DNA from: Choricystis sp. odSpoLacu1
Taxonomy: Eukaryota > Chlorophyta > Trebouxiophyceae
Length of the DNA stretch: 64,000 nucleotides
Direction: 5' to 3'
Assembly (NCBI GenBank): GCA_958009055.1
Contig: OY253649.1
Location: forward strand, 186,001-250,000
Of this stretch, positions 1-12,629 are shown piece by piece. Made by a program: the position numbers and the translations under genes. The notes beneath the pieces were generated by a model. The model searched no databases. It was given only the letters and a program-made list of their open reading frames with translations, and was not told where the DNA came from. Positions within the stretch are counted from its first letter, which is position 1. Every line of letters starts with the position of its first letter.

Positions 1-75
1 CCGCGCCCTCGCTCTCCAACCCTCACTGCCGCAGCACGGTCACCCAGCACTCTCCCCACAACCCAACGAACTCAC

Positions 76-302
76 CGGTCCAGCATTTTCTGAATCCGCG
101 ACCGCTCCTCGGCCGCCGCGTCCACGACGGTAGCGCCCTCGCCGCCCGGCGGTGCCGCGGCGAGGGGGCGCAGGGCGCGCCTGCCAGTCACCGTGACCCT
201 GCTGGAGGGCGCGGAGGCCCGGGCGTGGGCGGGCGGGCGGCGCGGCGTGCGCGGCGGCGCGGCCAGCGCGGCTGGGGCGGTGGCAGTGGTCGGGGCGCGC
301 AT
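76..302 (-). CDS. First exon of an unidentified, probably plastid-targeted protein (partial at left edge)
   Basis: A minus-strand ATG at 302 opens 76 codons that end at a consensus donor (GTGAG, donor GT at 75-74); the rest of the gene lies beyond the left edge. The peptide is rich in Ala, Arg, Pro, Ser and Thr with almost no acidic residues for about 55 residues, as in an algal organelle transit peptide. It then becomes more ordinary (VVDAAAEERSRIQKMLDR). It is divergent from the NFU gene, with about 295 bp between the two start codons. The visible part is not enough to name the product. Confidence 0.5.
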
Positions 303-531
303 TGGGGAGGGGAAGCAGCACGCGGCACGGGAAGGTGTCAAGAGCGTGTGTGCGTGTTCGTGTGTGTGTAGGCGCGGGCTGCTGGGTGCGGGTTTGTCGG
401 GTGGGGCCGCGGCGTCGGAGGATTGTGAATGCAAGTGTTTTTTTTTCTTTTTTTTCGGCTCACTCTCCGTCGTGGCTCGCTCCCTCTCCTCGACGCCGCC
501 CTCCAACCAAGCAGCAGGCAACAGAGCGCAG

Positions 532-534
<3 letters not shown>

Positions 535-587
<53 letters not shown>
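535..587. repeat. (CA)n microsatellite just upstream of the NFU start codon
   Basis: About 26 uninterrupted CA units end ten bases before the NFU ATG, so the repeat probably lies in the 5' UTR. A similar run precedes the RBM34-like gene. Confidence 0.95.
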
Positions 588-589
<2 letters not shown>

Positions 590-596
590 CCACACA

Positions 597-1409
597 ATGC
601 GGCCCCACGCCGCCCCCCTCCACCCCCCCGCGTCCACGTCGGCGCCCGCGCCGCGCGCCCCACCGCCCCCGCGCGCTGTGCTGCGCGCTGTGCCGCCACC
701 CTCCGCCCCCCGCCCCGCGCGCACGCCTTCTCTGGCGCCTGCGGGGCGGCCCACCGGCCGCGCCGACCGCGCGTCCACCACGCGCGCCGCGGCGGCCGCG
801 CCCGACGCGACGCTCACGCTGACGGAGGCCAACGTGGAGGCCGTGCTGGACGAAGTGAGGCCGTACTTGATGGCGGGTGAGTGGATGGAGTGTGTGGGAG
901 GGAGCGGGAGAGGGAGATGGGAGGGCAGCTGTCGAGGGCTCTCAGAGACACAGCAGATGCGAAAAACCCAACCCTCACCCCCCACCCACACCCCTCACCC
1001 ACTCTCAGACGGTGGCGACGTCGAGCTCGTCGAAATCGATGGCCCCATCGTCCGCCTGCGCCTCAAGGGCGCGTGCGGTTCCTGCCCCTCCTCCACGACG
1101 ACGATGACGATGGGCGTGAAGCGGCGGCTGCAGGAGAGAATTCCAGAAATCAGTAAAGTGGAGGAAGTGGCGGCCGACGTCACCGGCCTGGAACTCACCG
1201 AACCCAACGTGGAGACCGTGCTGGATGAAATTCGGCCCTACCTCGTCGGCACGGGGGGGGGCGGCCTCGACCTCGTCTCCCTGGATGGCCCCCTCGTCAA
1301 AGTGCGCATCACGGGCGCTGCCGCCGCCGTCATGACGGTGAGGGTGGCGGTCACCCAAAAGCTGAGGGAGAAGTTTCCCGCGCTGGCGGCGGTGCAGTTG
1401 GTGGCGTGA
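597..1409 (+). CDS. NFU-type Fe-S cluster scaffold, plastid two-domain form
   Basis: Exons 597-876 and 1009-1409 give 226 aa; the 132-bp intron is a multiple of three and has GTGAGT...CTCAG borders. A transit-like Ala/Pro/Arg leader of about 70 residues precedes two tandem NifU C-terminal domains. The first carries the cluster-binding CGSCPSS (CxxC) near residue 117. The second keeps the fold ([14 protein letters not shown]) but has lost both cysteines. This is the architecture of plant chloroplast NFU1-3, which carry 4Fe-4S clusters to photosystem I and other stromal clients. The start is the first ATG after the CA repeat and lies in good context. Plastid location is inferred from the leader and architecture. 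Confidence 0.9.
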   Translation: MRPHAAPLHPPASTSAPAPRAPPPPRAVLRAVPPPSAPRPARTPSLAPAGRPTGRADRASTTRAAAAAPDATLTLTEANVEAVLDEVRPYLMAGEWMECVGGSGRGRWEGSCRGLSETQQMRKTQPSPPTHTPHPLSDGGDVELVEIDGPIVRLRLKGACGSCPSSTTTMTMGVKRRLQERIPEISKVEEVAADVTGLELTEPNVETVLDEIRPYLVGTGGGGLDLVSLDGPLVKVRITGAAAAVMTVRVAVTQKLREKFPALAAVQLVA

Positions 1410-1720
1410 ATGGGAAGGGAGGGGGGGGTGGTGTGGGTTGTGACGGTGGGGGCGTCGTCGTTGCGTGTTTTTTTTTTTTCATTCTTTGTGCCTTTCCTTT
1501 TTTGCTTCTGTAGAGAGCGTTTGTGTGCGGAGTTCATGTGCCTTCTTCTTTCTCGGTGAAGCGGGGTTTGGGCGCTGGCTGGGCGCAGCAAAAACGAAAA
1601 CAAAACCCGCGGGCGCACTCTCACTCGACCGTGCATCCCGCCGTTTCCCTCTCTCCCTCCCCCTCCCGCCGTGTTGCCCTCTCCTCCCTCCACGGGCTCC
1701 CCGCACACCACACAACAGCC
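1410..1720. other. Intergenic: NFU 3' flank and FtsZ promoter/5' UTR
   Basis: No ORF with recognisable content. It holds a T-rich stretch near 1468-1500 and pyrimidine-rich sequence leading to the FtsZ ATG. Confidence 0.6.
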
Positions 1721-3591
<1,871 letters not shown>

Positions 3592-3943
3592 TGAAGCGTG
3601 TGGGTGGGCGTGAGAGAGTGTGTGTGCTTGTGTGTGCAGGGAGCAGGTGTGTGTTGAGTTTTTTTTTCGATTTCCTTTTCCTAGGCGTGGACCCTGGTGC
3701 TTTTTTACCCCCCCTCTTTCGTTACCCCCTGTTTCCATTCAAGAAAGCTGTGCCCCCCCCCCCATGACTTCCAGGGGCGTGTGTGGAGAGAAACACAACT
3801 AAAAACAACGGGGGGTGTTTGCAAAACAAAATCGATACAAAACACTTCCACGAAACTGCCGCCCTTCTCTCTCTCCCGTCACACACACACACCTCCCACC
3901 CAAAAGAAACGTCTCGCACGCGCACGACGACGCTCTCCCCATC
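3592..3943. other. Intergenic: FtsZ 3' flank and transporter promoter
   Basis: Contains T-rich and C-rich homopolymer stretches and short ACAC repeats near 3882-3892. No coding or RNA gene seen. Confidence 0.55.
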
Positions 3944-5798
3944 ATGAAGGCGTCCCCCGGCGACGCACCGCCCACCTCACCCCACCACCACCACCACCAC
4001 CACGGCGGCGGCGGCGGCACGCCACGCGAGACGGGGCCCCTCCCTGTGTCCGCCTCGCCGGCGAGGGGGCACGCCCCCCCCCGCAAAGTGTTGCGCGTGG
4101 ATGCGCAGGGGCGCACGACTTATGTGCTGGTGCGTGGGTGTGTGGGTTGGAGAGGGAGAGAAACAGGGAAAGGGGAGTGTCTTTTTTTGTTTCCTCTCTC
4201 CCACCGCCTGCCAACCTACACACAGGCCGACCGCCACACGCTGGCCCTGTCGCTGGGGGTGCCCTACCGCGACTTCCGGGTGATAGATCCCATCACGGTG
4301 AGAGGGAGAGAGAAGGAAAGGGAGACAGGGAAGGAAAGGCAACGCGCCTTCTCTTTCCATCCACACCCTCCCCTCCACCATCCAGACCGCCGCCTCCGAC
4401 GCCGCCGCCAACACCATCTTCATCCGTAGCCGCGCCATTGGCGTCGCCCTCGAAGGCGTGCGCGCCGTCGTGTGCGCGGACCAGGTGCTTGTTCTCGCGG
4501 CACCCCCCGCGGGCAGCGGGGTGGGGGGCACGCCCCCCCTCCTCCCCAGCGGCGGCGGGGCGAACACGGGCCCGCCCGCCCCCAACGCACCGTTTGTACG
4601 GGACCTGGTGGAGCGGACGGCGTGGTGGTGCGTGGAGGGACGGGAGGGAAGAGAGAGTATTGAACGCACGTGTTTCAGACACCCACAAAACTCACCCTCA
4701 AACAATCACCCTGCACCACCTCCCACTCCACCAAAACAGCTTCCCCTCCCGCGACGGCGGCCTCCCCTACGAACTGCGCGCCCTGGAGGCGGTGTTGGCC
4801 ACGGTGGCACGGCGGCTGGAGGAGGATGCAGCGGCGTTGGACAGCGACGCGGCGCCGGCGCTCGAGGCGTTGGGCGCGGGTAAGAGAAAGAAAGAGAGAG
4901 AGCGTTGTGTGTGTGTGTTGCCACTAGTTTTCTCCGCCTTTTAGACTGCACACCTCTAACAAACAACGCACCACCCTTTTCATTTTCACCAGGCGTCTCG
5001 CGGGAAGGCCTGGACCGCGTGCGCTCCGCCAAAGCGTCACTTGCCCGCCTCGCCGCGCGCGCCGCCGCCTTCAAAGCCGCCCTGGACGCCATCCTGGCCG
5101 ATGACGCCGACATGGACGCACTGTACCTGTCCCGCAAGGCGGCAGTGGCGGCCGCGGCGGCGGGTGGAGACGCGGGCGATGACGTGCAGCCCGCTGCCGC
5201 CACCCCTCAACCACCCCCTCCCCCCTCCCCCGCCACCATCTTTGTCATGGAGCGCACCCGCTCCATGCGCTCCATGCGCTCCTGGCCCATGTCCACCCCG
5301 GAGGAAGCCGCCGGCCTGCCTGCTCCCTCCTCCCGCCGCACCAGCGCGGGGGGTGCCACAGTCGACGACGACGACGACGGCGCCTCCGTTCGCACCGTCG
5401 CCTGGCTGCGCCCCCCTGACGACCCCGCCGACGTGGCGGACTGTGAAAAACTGCTGGACGCCTACCTGGCCCGCGTGGCAGCGGTGGTGGCGGGGCTGGA
5501 TGCTTTGCGCGACCGTGCGGCCGCGGCAGAAGCTTTAGCACGCCTCGACCTCGACAGACGGCGCAACGACCTCGTCGCCTTCAACATGACGCTGTCCATG
5601 GGGTCGGTCTCCCTCGCCCTCGTGTCGGCGGTGGGGTCGGCGTTTGGGCAGAACCTGTACTTTTCGGCGACAGTCACCCCCGCGTGGGCGTGGCACGCGG
5701 CGACGTGGAGCGCTGTCGCCGCCGCCGCTGCGTTGTTGGCGGGCCTGCTGGCCCACGCCAAGCGGCGTAACCTGCTGTTCATTCCAAGTGAGGCGTGA
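3944..5798 (+). CDS. MRS2/CorA-type magnesium transporter with a GQN signature
   Basis: Five exons (3944-4129, 4226-4297, 4386-4627, 4740-4879, 4993-5798) encode 481 aa. Family landmarks in order: an RVIDP segment, the exposed LPYELRALEAVL helix, a KASLARLAARAAAFKAAL coiled coil followed by DDADMDALYLSRK, and two C-terminal membrane helices. The loop after the first helix reads FGQN (Gln433), where CorA, MRS2 and ALR channels have the near-invariant GMN. A polyhistidine run of seven sits near residue 14, and an acidic DDDDD stretch interrupts the coiled coil. Expected role: Mg2+ uptake into an organelle or across another membrane; location is not shown. Splice phases agree throughout. Confidence 0.85.
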
Positions 5799-5870
5799 GA
5801 TGGAGAGAGGGGGAGTGGAAGGAGTGCGTTTCGTAAAAAATGATCACCTTTTTTCTTCATTTCTTTTCTA

Positions 5871-6786
5871 TCACAGCCTGCTCAAACCCTCCCTCCCTCC
5901 CTCCCCCGCCCTCGCCTCCACAAAGGCGCGCAGGGCGGCCACATCGGACTCCTCCAGGCGGGGGATGACGTGGCCACGGCCGTGTTCAATGATCAGAGGT
6001 GAGACACAGCCGGCTGCGAGCGCGCGCGAGAGTGAGGCCGCTGGGTCGCGCCGCCCGATCACGTGCAGCGTGGGGAACGCTAAAGGCGGCAGCTCATTGG
6101 CGTGGGTCGCGCCTCCACCCACCGCCGCTGCCACGGCGGGCGGCAGGGCGCGCGGCGGGATGCCACAAAAAAAGAGGCCAAAGGAGGGGAGGTGGGAGGC
6201 GCCAGACAGCATCGGCGAGCGCGCCTGGACCATGGAAAGCAGTATGGCGCCCAGTATGCATCCCTGTGAAAACCCAAGCACGCCGTCACAGGGCGTGGTG
6301 GTGAGGACGCGGGCCACGAGGGCGAGCGCGTCTTCAGCGCCGTCGTACACCCACCCGGAGGGAGTGCGCTCCGCGTTCCACCATTCATAGTGTGGGGGCG
6401 CGAACGGGTTGTCGTCGGTGGGGGGGCCGCGCGCGGGGTGGGGGGCGTCCAGGAAGATGGGTTCGATGCCGGCGGAGGCGAGGACGGTGTCGAGGCGCGC
6501 CATCTCGAGCTGGGGAGGGGGGGCGGGGTGGGTTGGGAGAGAGCGAGGCGCACGTGAATAGGCATCGTCAATGGGGCGCGCGACGTTTGACTGCCTCCTC
6601 CCCGCGCTCCCTCCTCGCCGCCCCCCTCCTCCCCGCTTCCAGCGTGCCGGAGGAGTCCATACCCACCACCGCCCCCGGCAACACACGCACCTGCTCCCTC
6701 AGAATCGCGCCGCTCGTCCTGAAACCATGGAGTGCCAACACCCGCAGGCGCCGCCTCGGCGGTTGGGCCCCGGGCGGCACCGCCAT
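5871..6786 (-). CDS. FSH-family serine hydrolase (alpha/beta fold)
   Basis: Two exons (6786-6691 and 6509-5871) encode 244 aa. The N-terminus VLALHGFRTSG carries the oxyanion-hole segment. The protein continues with EPIFLDAPHPARGPP and an EWWNAE motif, then the nucleophile elbow GFSQG. An acidic residue follows in IGRRDP and a late His in GRGHVIPR, completing a Ser-Asp-His triad. This matches the yeast FSH1 / human OVCA2 / plant FSH family of small carboxyl-ester hydrolases, whose physiological substrates are mostly unknown. The donor GTGCGT at 6690 joins REQ to LEM in phase 0. The 3' end converges with the transporter gene, about 70 bp away. Confidence 0.88.
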
Positions 6787-6958
6787 GGCGAGCGTGGGAG
6801 AGGTGTGTTGGGCTGCGCCCGGGCCACTGTGCGCAGCAGTGTGGAGAGAGAGGAGGAAAGAAAAAAGAAGCGCGCGCGGTTGTGTTTTCAACGTCGGTCT
6901 TCTCCGCACAACAGAAACAAGTTTCAACAGAGACCCACCACCAAAACTGAACGCCGTC

Positions 6959-7879
6959 TCACCCTCGCCGACTGCGCTTCCTGCGCTCGCCACCATTGTC
7001 GTCTCCTGATCCCCGGCCATCGTCTCGGGCGCCTCGATCCTCCTTCCGCCGCACCACCCTCGCTTCTGCCGCGGCCACGCGCGCGGCAGCCGCTGCTTCC
7101 GCCCTCCGCGCGTCATCCAACAGCGCTTCCGCGGCAGCAGCCCTCCGTTCAGCCACCGCCACCGCGCCATCAGCCGCGGCAGCCACCGCGGCCGCGGTCT
7201 CGGCTTGCAGCGCCCCCACCCGCGCCGCCACGTCCACCGCCCCCGCGCCGCCCGGCACGGCGGCCAGCGCGTCGCGCGCAGTGGCAGACTCAGCACGAGC
7301 AGCTGCAGCCGCAGACCTCAGCCGTTCAAACTCGCGGGCGGCGGACGGGTCCAGCAACAACTGGCGCGCGTTTGTGATCGCGGGCGTGGCCGCCGTCGTC
7401 ACCGCCGCCAGCGCAGCCCGCAGGGTCACATTCTCCAGCGTTTTGTCGGCCACCGCGGCGGCGGCCGCGTCGGCGGGGGACGGGTCGCCCGGGGCGGCGG
7501 TGGGGGGCGGCGGCGCAGACGCGACGGCGGCGGCAGCGGCAGCTGCTTCATCGGCGGCGGCGCGCCACCTGTCTGCGTTGGCGTGGGCGGTGGACAGGGC
7601 TTGCTCCAGCTCGGTGATGCGGGCGGTGGCGGCAGCGAGTCTGTTGGGGGTGGGGTTGAGGAAGGGTCGGTGTCGAATGATCGGTGCGCTTCGCGTTGCC
7701 GCACGCACACACTCTCTCTCTCCCCATCTCCACACGCACTGTGCTTGCAGGGCTGCCGTGTCTCCTGCAGGCGCGGCGGGTGGCATTAGCGCCGCCGGCG
7801 GGGGCGCCGCGTAAAGAGGTGCGGCGCCCGCGTCGCCATAGATGTCGCCGCCAAACAAGTCGTCGTCAGAGTCGCCCAT
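6959..7879 (-). CDS. Coiled-coil protein, possibly WTAP/FIP37-like
   Basis: Exons 7879-7740 and 7640-6959 encode 273 aa. The acidic start MGDSDDDLFGGDIYGD is followed by an Ala-rich coiled coil (LAAATARITELEQAL) running nearly to a basic tail (RRKRSRRG type). The stretch LLLDPSAAREFERLR, followed by an E/R/A coil, resembles the segment of WTAP/FIP37 just after its first coil; those proteins are subunits of the nuclear m6A RNA methyltransferase complex. The next landmark of that family (AWKFTPDS) is missing, so the assignment is tentative. Other coiled-coil families remain possible. Divergent from the RBM34-like gene, with 228 bp between starts. Confidence 0.45.
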   Translation of the reverse strand: MGDSDDDLFGGDIYGDAGAAPLYAAPPPAALMPPAAPAGDTAALQAQCVWRWGERECVRAATRSAPIIRHRPFLNPTPNRLAAATARITELEQALSTAHANADRWRAAADEAAAAAAAVASAPPPPTAAPGDPSPADAAAAAVADKTLENVTLRAALAAVTTAATPAITNARQLLLDPSAAREFERLRSAAAAARAESATARDALAAVPGGAGAVDVAARVGALQAETAAAVAAAADGAVAVAERRAAAAEALLDDARRAEAAAAARVAAAEARVVRRKEDRGARDDGRGSGDDNGGERRKRSRRG

Positions 7880-8074
7880 CGGGAAAGAGAAGGGAGTGGA
7901 GCAGGCGCTGTGCTGAGGAGGGAGCGGGCCGCAAGCGCGCTCGCAAACGAGAGAGCAACGTTTTTTCAGTGTGCCGACAAAAAAACTCGCATTTGCGGCT
8001 GCTCGCGCTCTCGTCGCTGGCACGCGACCCCCGCTGCGCGCTGTCTTTGAGCCGGCCCCACACCACACACTCGT

Positions 8075-8101
8075 CACACACACACACACACACACACACA
8101 C
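8075..8101. repeat. (CA)n run ending 6 bp before the RBM34-like start codon
   Basis: About 13 CA units, probably within the 5' UTR. Confidence 0.9.
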
Positions 8102-8107
8102 GAAACT

Positions 8108-9402
8108 ATGGGCCTGTTTGACGCCGTCCTCCCCACAGCGCCTGTGTCCGGCGGTGCCGCCGCACTCTTCGACCCAGCCTCCTCCTTCCGCGCGCCCGTC
8201 CCCTCCTCCGCCGACCGTGTCGCCAAGCGACGTGCCGTGACCAAGCACATGGCGGACGGCCAGGCAGCGACCGCCGCCAAAGCCGCGGCCGCCGCGCGTG
8301 CCGCGGTCGCGGCTGCGGACAGCGACGGCGATGACTCTTCGGCGTCGTCGTCAGCCTCTGACGCGAGCGACGACGATGACGACCTGCCGCCCGCGCTGTA
8401 CGGCACGGATGATGATGCAGATGTTGAAGGAGAAGCGGCAGCTCCCTCTCCTGCGTCGCGGCCGCGCCTCACCCCAGCTCAAGAAGCAGAGCGCCTCTCC
8501 CGCACCCTGTTTGTTGGCAACGTGCCTCCCTCCATCACCAAAGGCAAGCAACTGAAGCGCGTGTTTGCGCCGCATGGTGCGATTGAGTCGGTGCGGCTGA
8601 GGTGTGTGCGCCTGGCTCAAGGCACGTCAGTCGGCAAGCGCGCCGCCCTGGCTCGCGGCGCGGTCGACGCCACCGCCCCGCGCGCCGCGTACGTCGTCTT
8701 TCGGGAGGAGGAGGGCGCGATCGCCGCCCTGGCCGTCAACGGGGAGGAGCTGGGCGGGCGCACGCTGCGCGTGGACTGCGCGAGCGCGCGCCGCGCGCGC
8801 GCCGGCGATGGGGGCGCCCCCCCCCCCCACCCCCCCCGGCCCGCCGCCCGCCTTCGCTCGCGGCCGCACCGCCTTCGTGGGCAACCTGCGCCCCGACGTG
8901 GATGATGAGGCCGTGATGGCCGCGTTTGGGGGGGGGGGAGAAGAAGGGGGGCCCCGTGACGGGGGTGCGCTGCGTGCGCGACGCGGCGACCGGCCTCGGC
9001 AAGGGCTTCGCCTTCGTCGAGCTGGCTGACGCGGCGGGCCTGGGCGCCGCCCTGGCCAAGCATGGTACGCTGCTGGGCGGGAGGCCGCTGCGCGTGACGC
9101 GGGCGGGGGCGGGCGGCGGTGGCAGCGGCGCGCGCGGCGGGCGCGGGCGCGGGCGTGGGCGCGGCGGCGGCGACCGTGGCAGCGCGCTGGCCGCGTCGGC
9201 TCGCTCACCCGCCGCGTGGCAGGGAGTGCGCACCAAGGGCGCCAAAACCGTTGCTCGCGCAACAGCGGGCACTGCGCCCCGGTCGGCGCGCGGCGGTGGT
9301 GGCGGTGGCAGCGCGCGCACCAGCCCCGCCCGCAAACCGGGCGCAGGCGGCAAACGGCCCGCCGTGGCGGCGCGCAAGGCGGCCGCCAAGAAGGCCAAGT
9401 GA
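8108..9402 (+). CDS. RBM34/Nop12-like nucleolar protein with two RRMs (frame interrupted)
   Basis: The N-terminal third is acidic and serine-rich. RRM1 starts at RTLFVGNVPPSITKGKQLKR and carries the long insert (VGKRAALARG...AAYVVF) typical of RBM34/Nop12. RRM2 starts at TAFVGNLRPDVDDEAV and continues as GFAFVELADAA. The tail is Gly/Arg-rich and lysine-rich, ending KKAK. Family role: pre-rRNA processing and large-subunit assembly in the nucleolus. Reading requires two frame changes, one in the C-rich tract 8817-8837 (C12-A-C8) and one in the G11 run 8928-8938. No splice sites flank them, so sequence errors are the likeliest cause. The true length is about 430 aa. Confidence 0.85.
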
Positions 9403-9414
9403 GTGGTTTGTTTG

Positions 9415-9419
9415 TGTAA
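9415..9419 (+). promoter_or_regulatory. TGTAA polyadenylation signal of the RBM34-like gene
   Basis: TGTAA lies 13 bp after the TGA stop and is followed by a T run; this pentamer is the usual chlorophyte poly(A) signal. Confidence 0.55.
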
Positions 9420-9531
9420 TGTTTTTTTGTGTGCGTGTTTTTGATGTTTTGACACGGGCGGACGAGGGAGAGAGGAGAGCGGGTCGGGTCTCGACACACC
9501 CCTCAAAAACGCGTTTGTGCGCTCGCGTCAA

Positions 9532-10581
9532 ATGGGCGCGCCGTCAGAACCGCGCTGCCCGTTTCGGGCCCTGCTGGGTTTCGCACCCTCCTCCAGGGCT
9601 CCTTCCGGCGTCTGTCCCTTCTCAGGCGGCGGTGGCGCCACCCCCGCCGCGCCACCCCCGGGCGCGACCTGCCCCCTCGGCTACACCTCCTCCTCCCCCC
9701 CGCTCACCCTCCACTCCTGCGTGCGGTGCAAAGGCATCCTGCATGACGCCACCCGGGTGACGGAGTGTGGCCACATCTTTTGCGGGCCCTGCGTGCGCCC
9801 CTCATCGCTGTGCTTGTTGTGCGGCGCGAGCGTGAGCGACGGCGTGACGGCCGACGCGGCCGCCCAGGCGGCGGCTGATGCGGCCCTGGAAGCCGCAGCT
9901 GATGCCGCGTCCGACCCCGCGGAAGCGTGGCTGGCGGCCGCGTTGACGAGCGCTGCGGGGGGCGCACACGAGGCGGCGTTGGCGCGGTTGGCGCGCGCGG
10001 CACAGGCGCTGCCTGATGACGCCACGGTGGCCCGCGCCGCGGTGGCGGGCGTGCAGGGCGACTTGTTGGCCAAGGCGGGACAGGCTGATGCTGCTCAAGC
10101 CGCGTACGAGGCGGCGGTGGCATTGTTTGACGATTCTTCATCACCCTTCCCTCTCCCCCCGGACGCCGCCCACGCACTCGCCGTGTCCCTGGGCAAGCTG
10201 GGGGACGCGGTGTGGGTGCGCAGTGATGGAGACAGCGGCCCAGCCGCCGCGCGCCCACACTATGACCGCGCGCTGCGGGTGCGCCTGGCGTCGGCAGCAG
10301 CGCTCTCCTCCTGCGACGCCACCACCGCCGCCACTGCCAACCCTCTGCCCCCCGTCCCCGACGCCGCCACCGCGGCCGCCTGGACGGATGTCGGCCTGTC
10401 CGCCGCCAAGCTGGCGGACGCGGACGCGGCGGCGGGGGACGGGGAGGGCGCGGCGCGTGGCTTTGGTTTGGCCGCTCGCGCGCTCACAGCCGCGCGCGCG
10501 GCAGGGGACGCGGCGGGCGGGCACACGGCAGCGCGGGCAGCCCGGCTGGCGTCGTTTTTGGAGCAGCAGCAAGCGCAGTAG
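9532..10581 (+). CDS. RING-finger protein with TPR-like helical repeats
   Basis: A single exon of 349 aa. A C3HC4-type finger is visible at about residues 65-105: CVRC, then ECGHIFCGPC, then CLLC. The rest is an Ala-rich all-helical region with repeats such as GDLLAKAGQADAAQAAYEAAV, which fits tetratricopeptide repeats. Plants have a family of small RING-TPR proteins with the same CPF...SC..C start, of unknown function; E3 ubiquitin ligase activity is inferred only from the RING. The first ATG is at 9532. The stop is TAG, one of few in the window. Confidence 0.7.
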   Translation: MGAPSEPRCPFRALLGFAPSSRAPSGVCPFSGGGGATPAAPPPGATCPLGYTSSSPPLTLHSCVRCKGILHDATRVTECGHIFCGPCVRPSSLCLLCGASVSDGVTADAAAQAAADAALEAAADAASDPAEAWLAAALTSAAGGAHEAALARLARAAQALPDDATVARAAVAGVQGDLLAKAGQADAAQAAYEAAVALFDDSSSPFPLPPDAAHALAVSLGKLGDAVWVRSDGDSGPAAARPHYDRALRVRLASAAALSSCDATTAATANPLPPVPDAATAAAWTDVGLSAAKLADADAAAGDGEGAARGFGLAARALTAARAAGDAAGGHTAARAARLASFLEQQQAQ

Positions 10582-10588
10582 GCGTGTG

Positions 10589-10593
10589 TGTAA
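10589..10593 (+). promoter_or_regulatory. TGTAA polyadenylation signal of the RING-TPR gene
   Basis: TGTAA begins 8 bp after the stop codon, shortly before the convergent VPS23 gene. Confidence 0.5.
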
Positions 10594-10671
10594 GGAACGG
10601 CTCTAGTTTTTGAATTTTGTGAAAAACGAAAAAAAAAAAAAAAACAGAGCAACCACCACCATCCACCACAA

Positions 10672-12366
10672 TCACCGCCTCGCATTGAAGCTGCCCCCCG
10701 CCGCCAGCGGGTTGGACGCAGCGAGCACGCCGCAGCTGGACCATGAGTCGCCCTGCGGCATGGCGACGGCGCCGTCGGGGCCTCCGCCTGCGCCGCCGCT
10801 GCTGCCGCCACCACCGCCACCTCCACCCCCCCCACCCTCACCATCAGCGTGCTGCCGCGCCGCCACCGCCGCCCCCGTGGCACGCAGCGTGAACTGGCGG
10901 GCGCACAGGCCTCGCACCGCCCTCAAGTAAGCGTCTGGGGGGAGGCCCCCCGCCGCGAGCGCCCTGTCCAGCGCGTACAGTGCGTCCTCCACCGCCATGT
11001 CCTCCGCCTGAGCCGCCAGGGCGGCGGCGGACAGCGGGTCGGCGGGGGTGACGGCGGCGTCGGGGTCGATGGCCGGCCCCCCCGGTTGTGGGGCTTTGGG
11101 TTCGTGCGCTTTCAACCAGGCGTCCGCCTCCTTGGCCCGCGCGCGCAGGCCGCCGACCGCTGCTTCCAGCGCAGCCTTCTCGGCGCGCAGGGCGGCCAGG
11201 CCGGCGTCCAGGGTGGCGGCCCGGGACGCGAGGCCGGCCGCGCCGTCGGCGTCGCCCGCGGCCGCGGCGGCCACGCCCGCGTCGGAAGCAGCCAGGGAGG
11301 CCTGCAGGCGCGCCGTCAGACCCTCAATGGCGGCTTTGCGGAAGGAGGCTTGCAGCTCGGGCTTGGCAGTGGGTTGGGGGGGGAGCGGGGGCGGGGCGGC
11401 CGCCGCGCTGGGCGGACGCTGTGCGTTGGTGTTTCCGCCACCGCTCATCGCGGCCGCCATGGCGGCCAGGGCGCCGCCCCAGATGCCGCCACCCCCACCA
11501 CCGCCGCCACCAGAGGGCGAGTGGATGGGGTTGGTGAAGTTGTCTGCGGGTTGGGGCGTCGGCGTCGGCGTCGCTGCCGCCCCGCCCCCCCCCCCACCAT
11601 CATCCCACCCGGGCGGCTTGGAGAACAGGGGCGGCTCCGACCCAAACTGGATGGAGGTGTCGTGCGCGAGGTCGACCAGGTTGGAGCTGTTGTGGGTGTG
11701 GGGGGTGGGGGTGGGGGTGTGAACAAGAACAACACTCGCGAGTGTTGTTTTCCCTACTTTGCTTCTCTCTCCCTCTCTCTCTCCCTCGACCTGCACACAT
11801 ACTCACCGTCCTCCCCACGCCGCCAGGTAGGGCGTCGCCACCAGCCCCGATCCATCCACAAGCGAATGGCCCGGTTTGATGACCATCGTCACTGTTGGCG
11901 TCACGTACAGCGTCGGCGCGGCTGCCGGGTACCCCTCCCCCACCCACAGCGTGATGGGGATGTTGTACTTGACGCCCAGGTAGTAGACGGGCAGGGTGCC
12001 GGTGGCGACCAGCAGGTCGGACGTGCGGCCGTTGGGGTGGGTGTAGGCGTCGACTTTGAGGACGAGGGTGGGGAACTCCTGGCAGGTTTTGTGGTGTGTT
12101 GCGTGCGTGTGTGAGCAAACCCACATGGACGGTGTGTGTGTCAGTCGAAAGCAGGGTGGGCCATGGGGGCAGGCGGCGCGGACTGTCCATGCCGCTTTGC
12201 CCCACACCCTCCTCCTCCTCCTCCTCTCCCGCCCGCCTCTCTCACACACCTGCACCAAGTCCGCCAGGTGCCGCTTGACGGCGTCCTTTGCCGACGCGCG
12301 GTACGGCAGCGCGCGTGCGCCGCGCGCTGAGAGGACAGCGTCGAGCCATGTGGCGGGCGTGGCCAT
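10672..12366 (-). CDS. VPS23: ESCRT-I subunit TSG101/VPS23 (plant ELC type)
   Basis: Three exons (12366-12250, 12078-11807, 11686-10672) give 467 aa. The N-terminal UEV domain spans about residues 1-130, with FPTLVLKVDAYTHPNG, LPVYYLGVKYNIPITLWV and the TMVIKPGHSLVDGSG loop that binds P(T/S)AP motifs and ubiquitin. A Gly/Pro-rich linker and a coiled coil (ALRAEKAALEAAV) follow. The C-terminal steadiness box includes AVEDALYALDRALAAG and FTLRATGAA. Role: sorting of ubiquitinated membrane cargo at endosomes as part of ESCRT-I. Splice phases 0 and 2 agree. A Gly-rich tail of about 50 residues after the steadiness box is unusual. Confidence 0.93.
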
Positions 12367-12629
12367 GGCTGTGTTTGTGCGCGTGTGCGCGTGTGCGAGA
12401 GTGGTGTGTGTGGCCGCTCTGTGCTTGCGCTGGCCGCGTGCCACCCAGCCACGGCGTTTCGTTTTGGGCAAAGAAGTCGGCCCCGACGCGTTGTTCTTCT
12501 TCACACTTTGCGCACCCAATCGACCCCACTTTCCTCTTCATAGACGCCGCCTCTGCCGCCGCCCGGCGGCTGGACACCACTGCCCGCCACGTGGGCGCGG
12601 CCCCCGCGGCGCTGGTGGTCGCGGAGGAG

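Noticed and set aside
8817..8938. Introns bridging the RBM34 frame changes
   Set aside because: There are no GT-AG pairs at usable positions and the RRM2 sequence is continuous across the runs.
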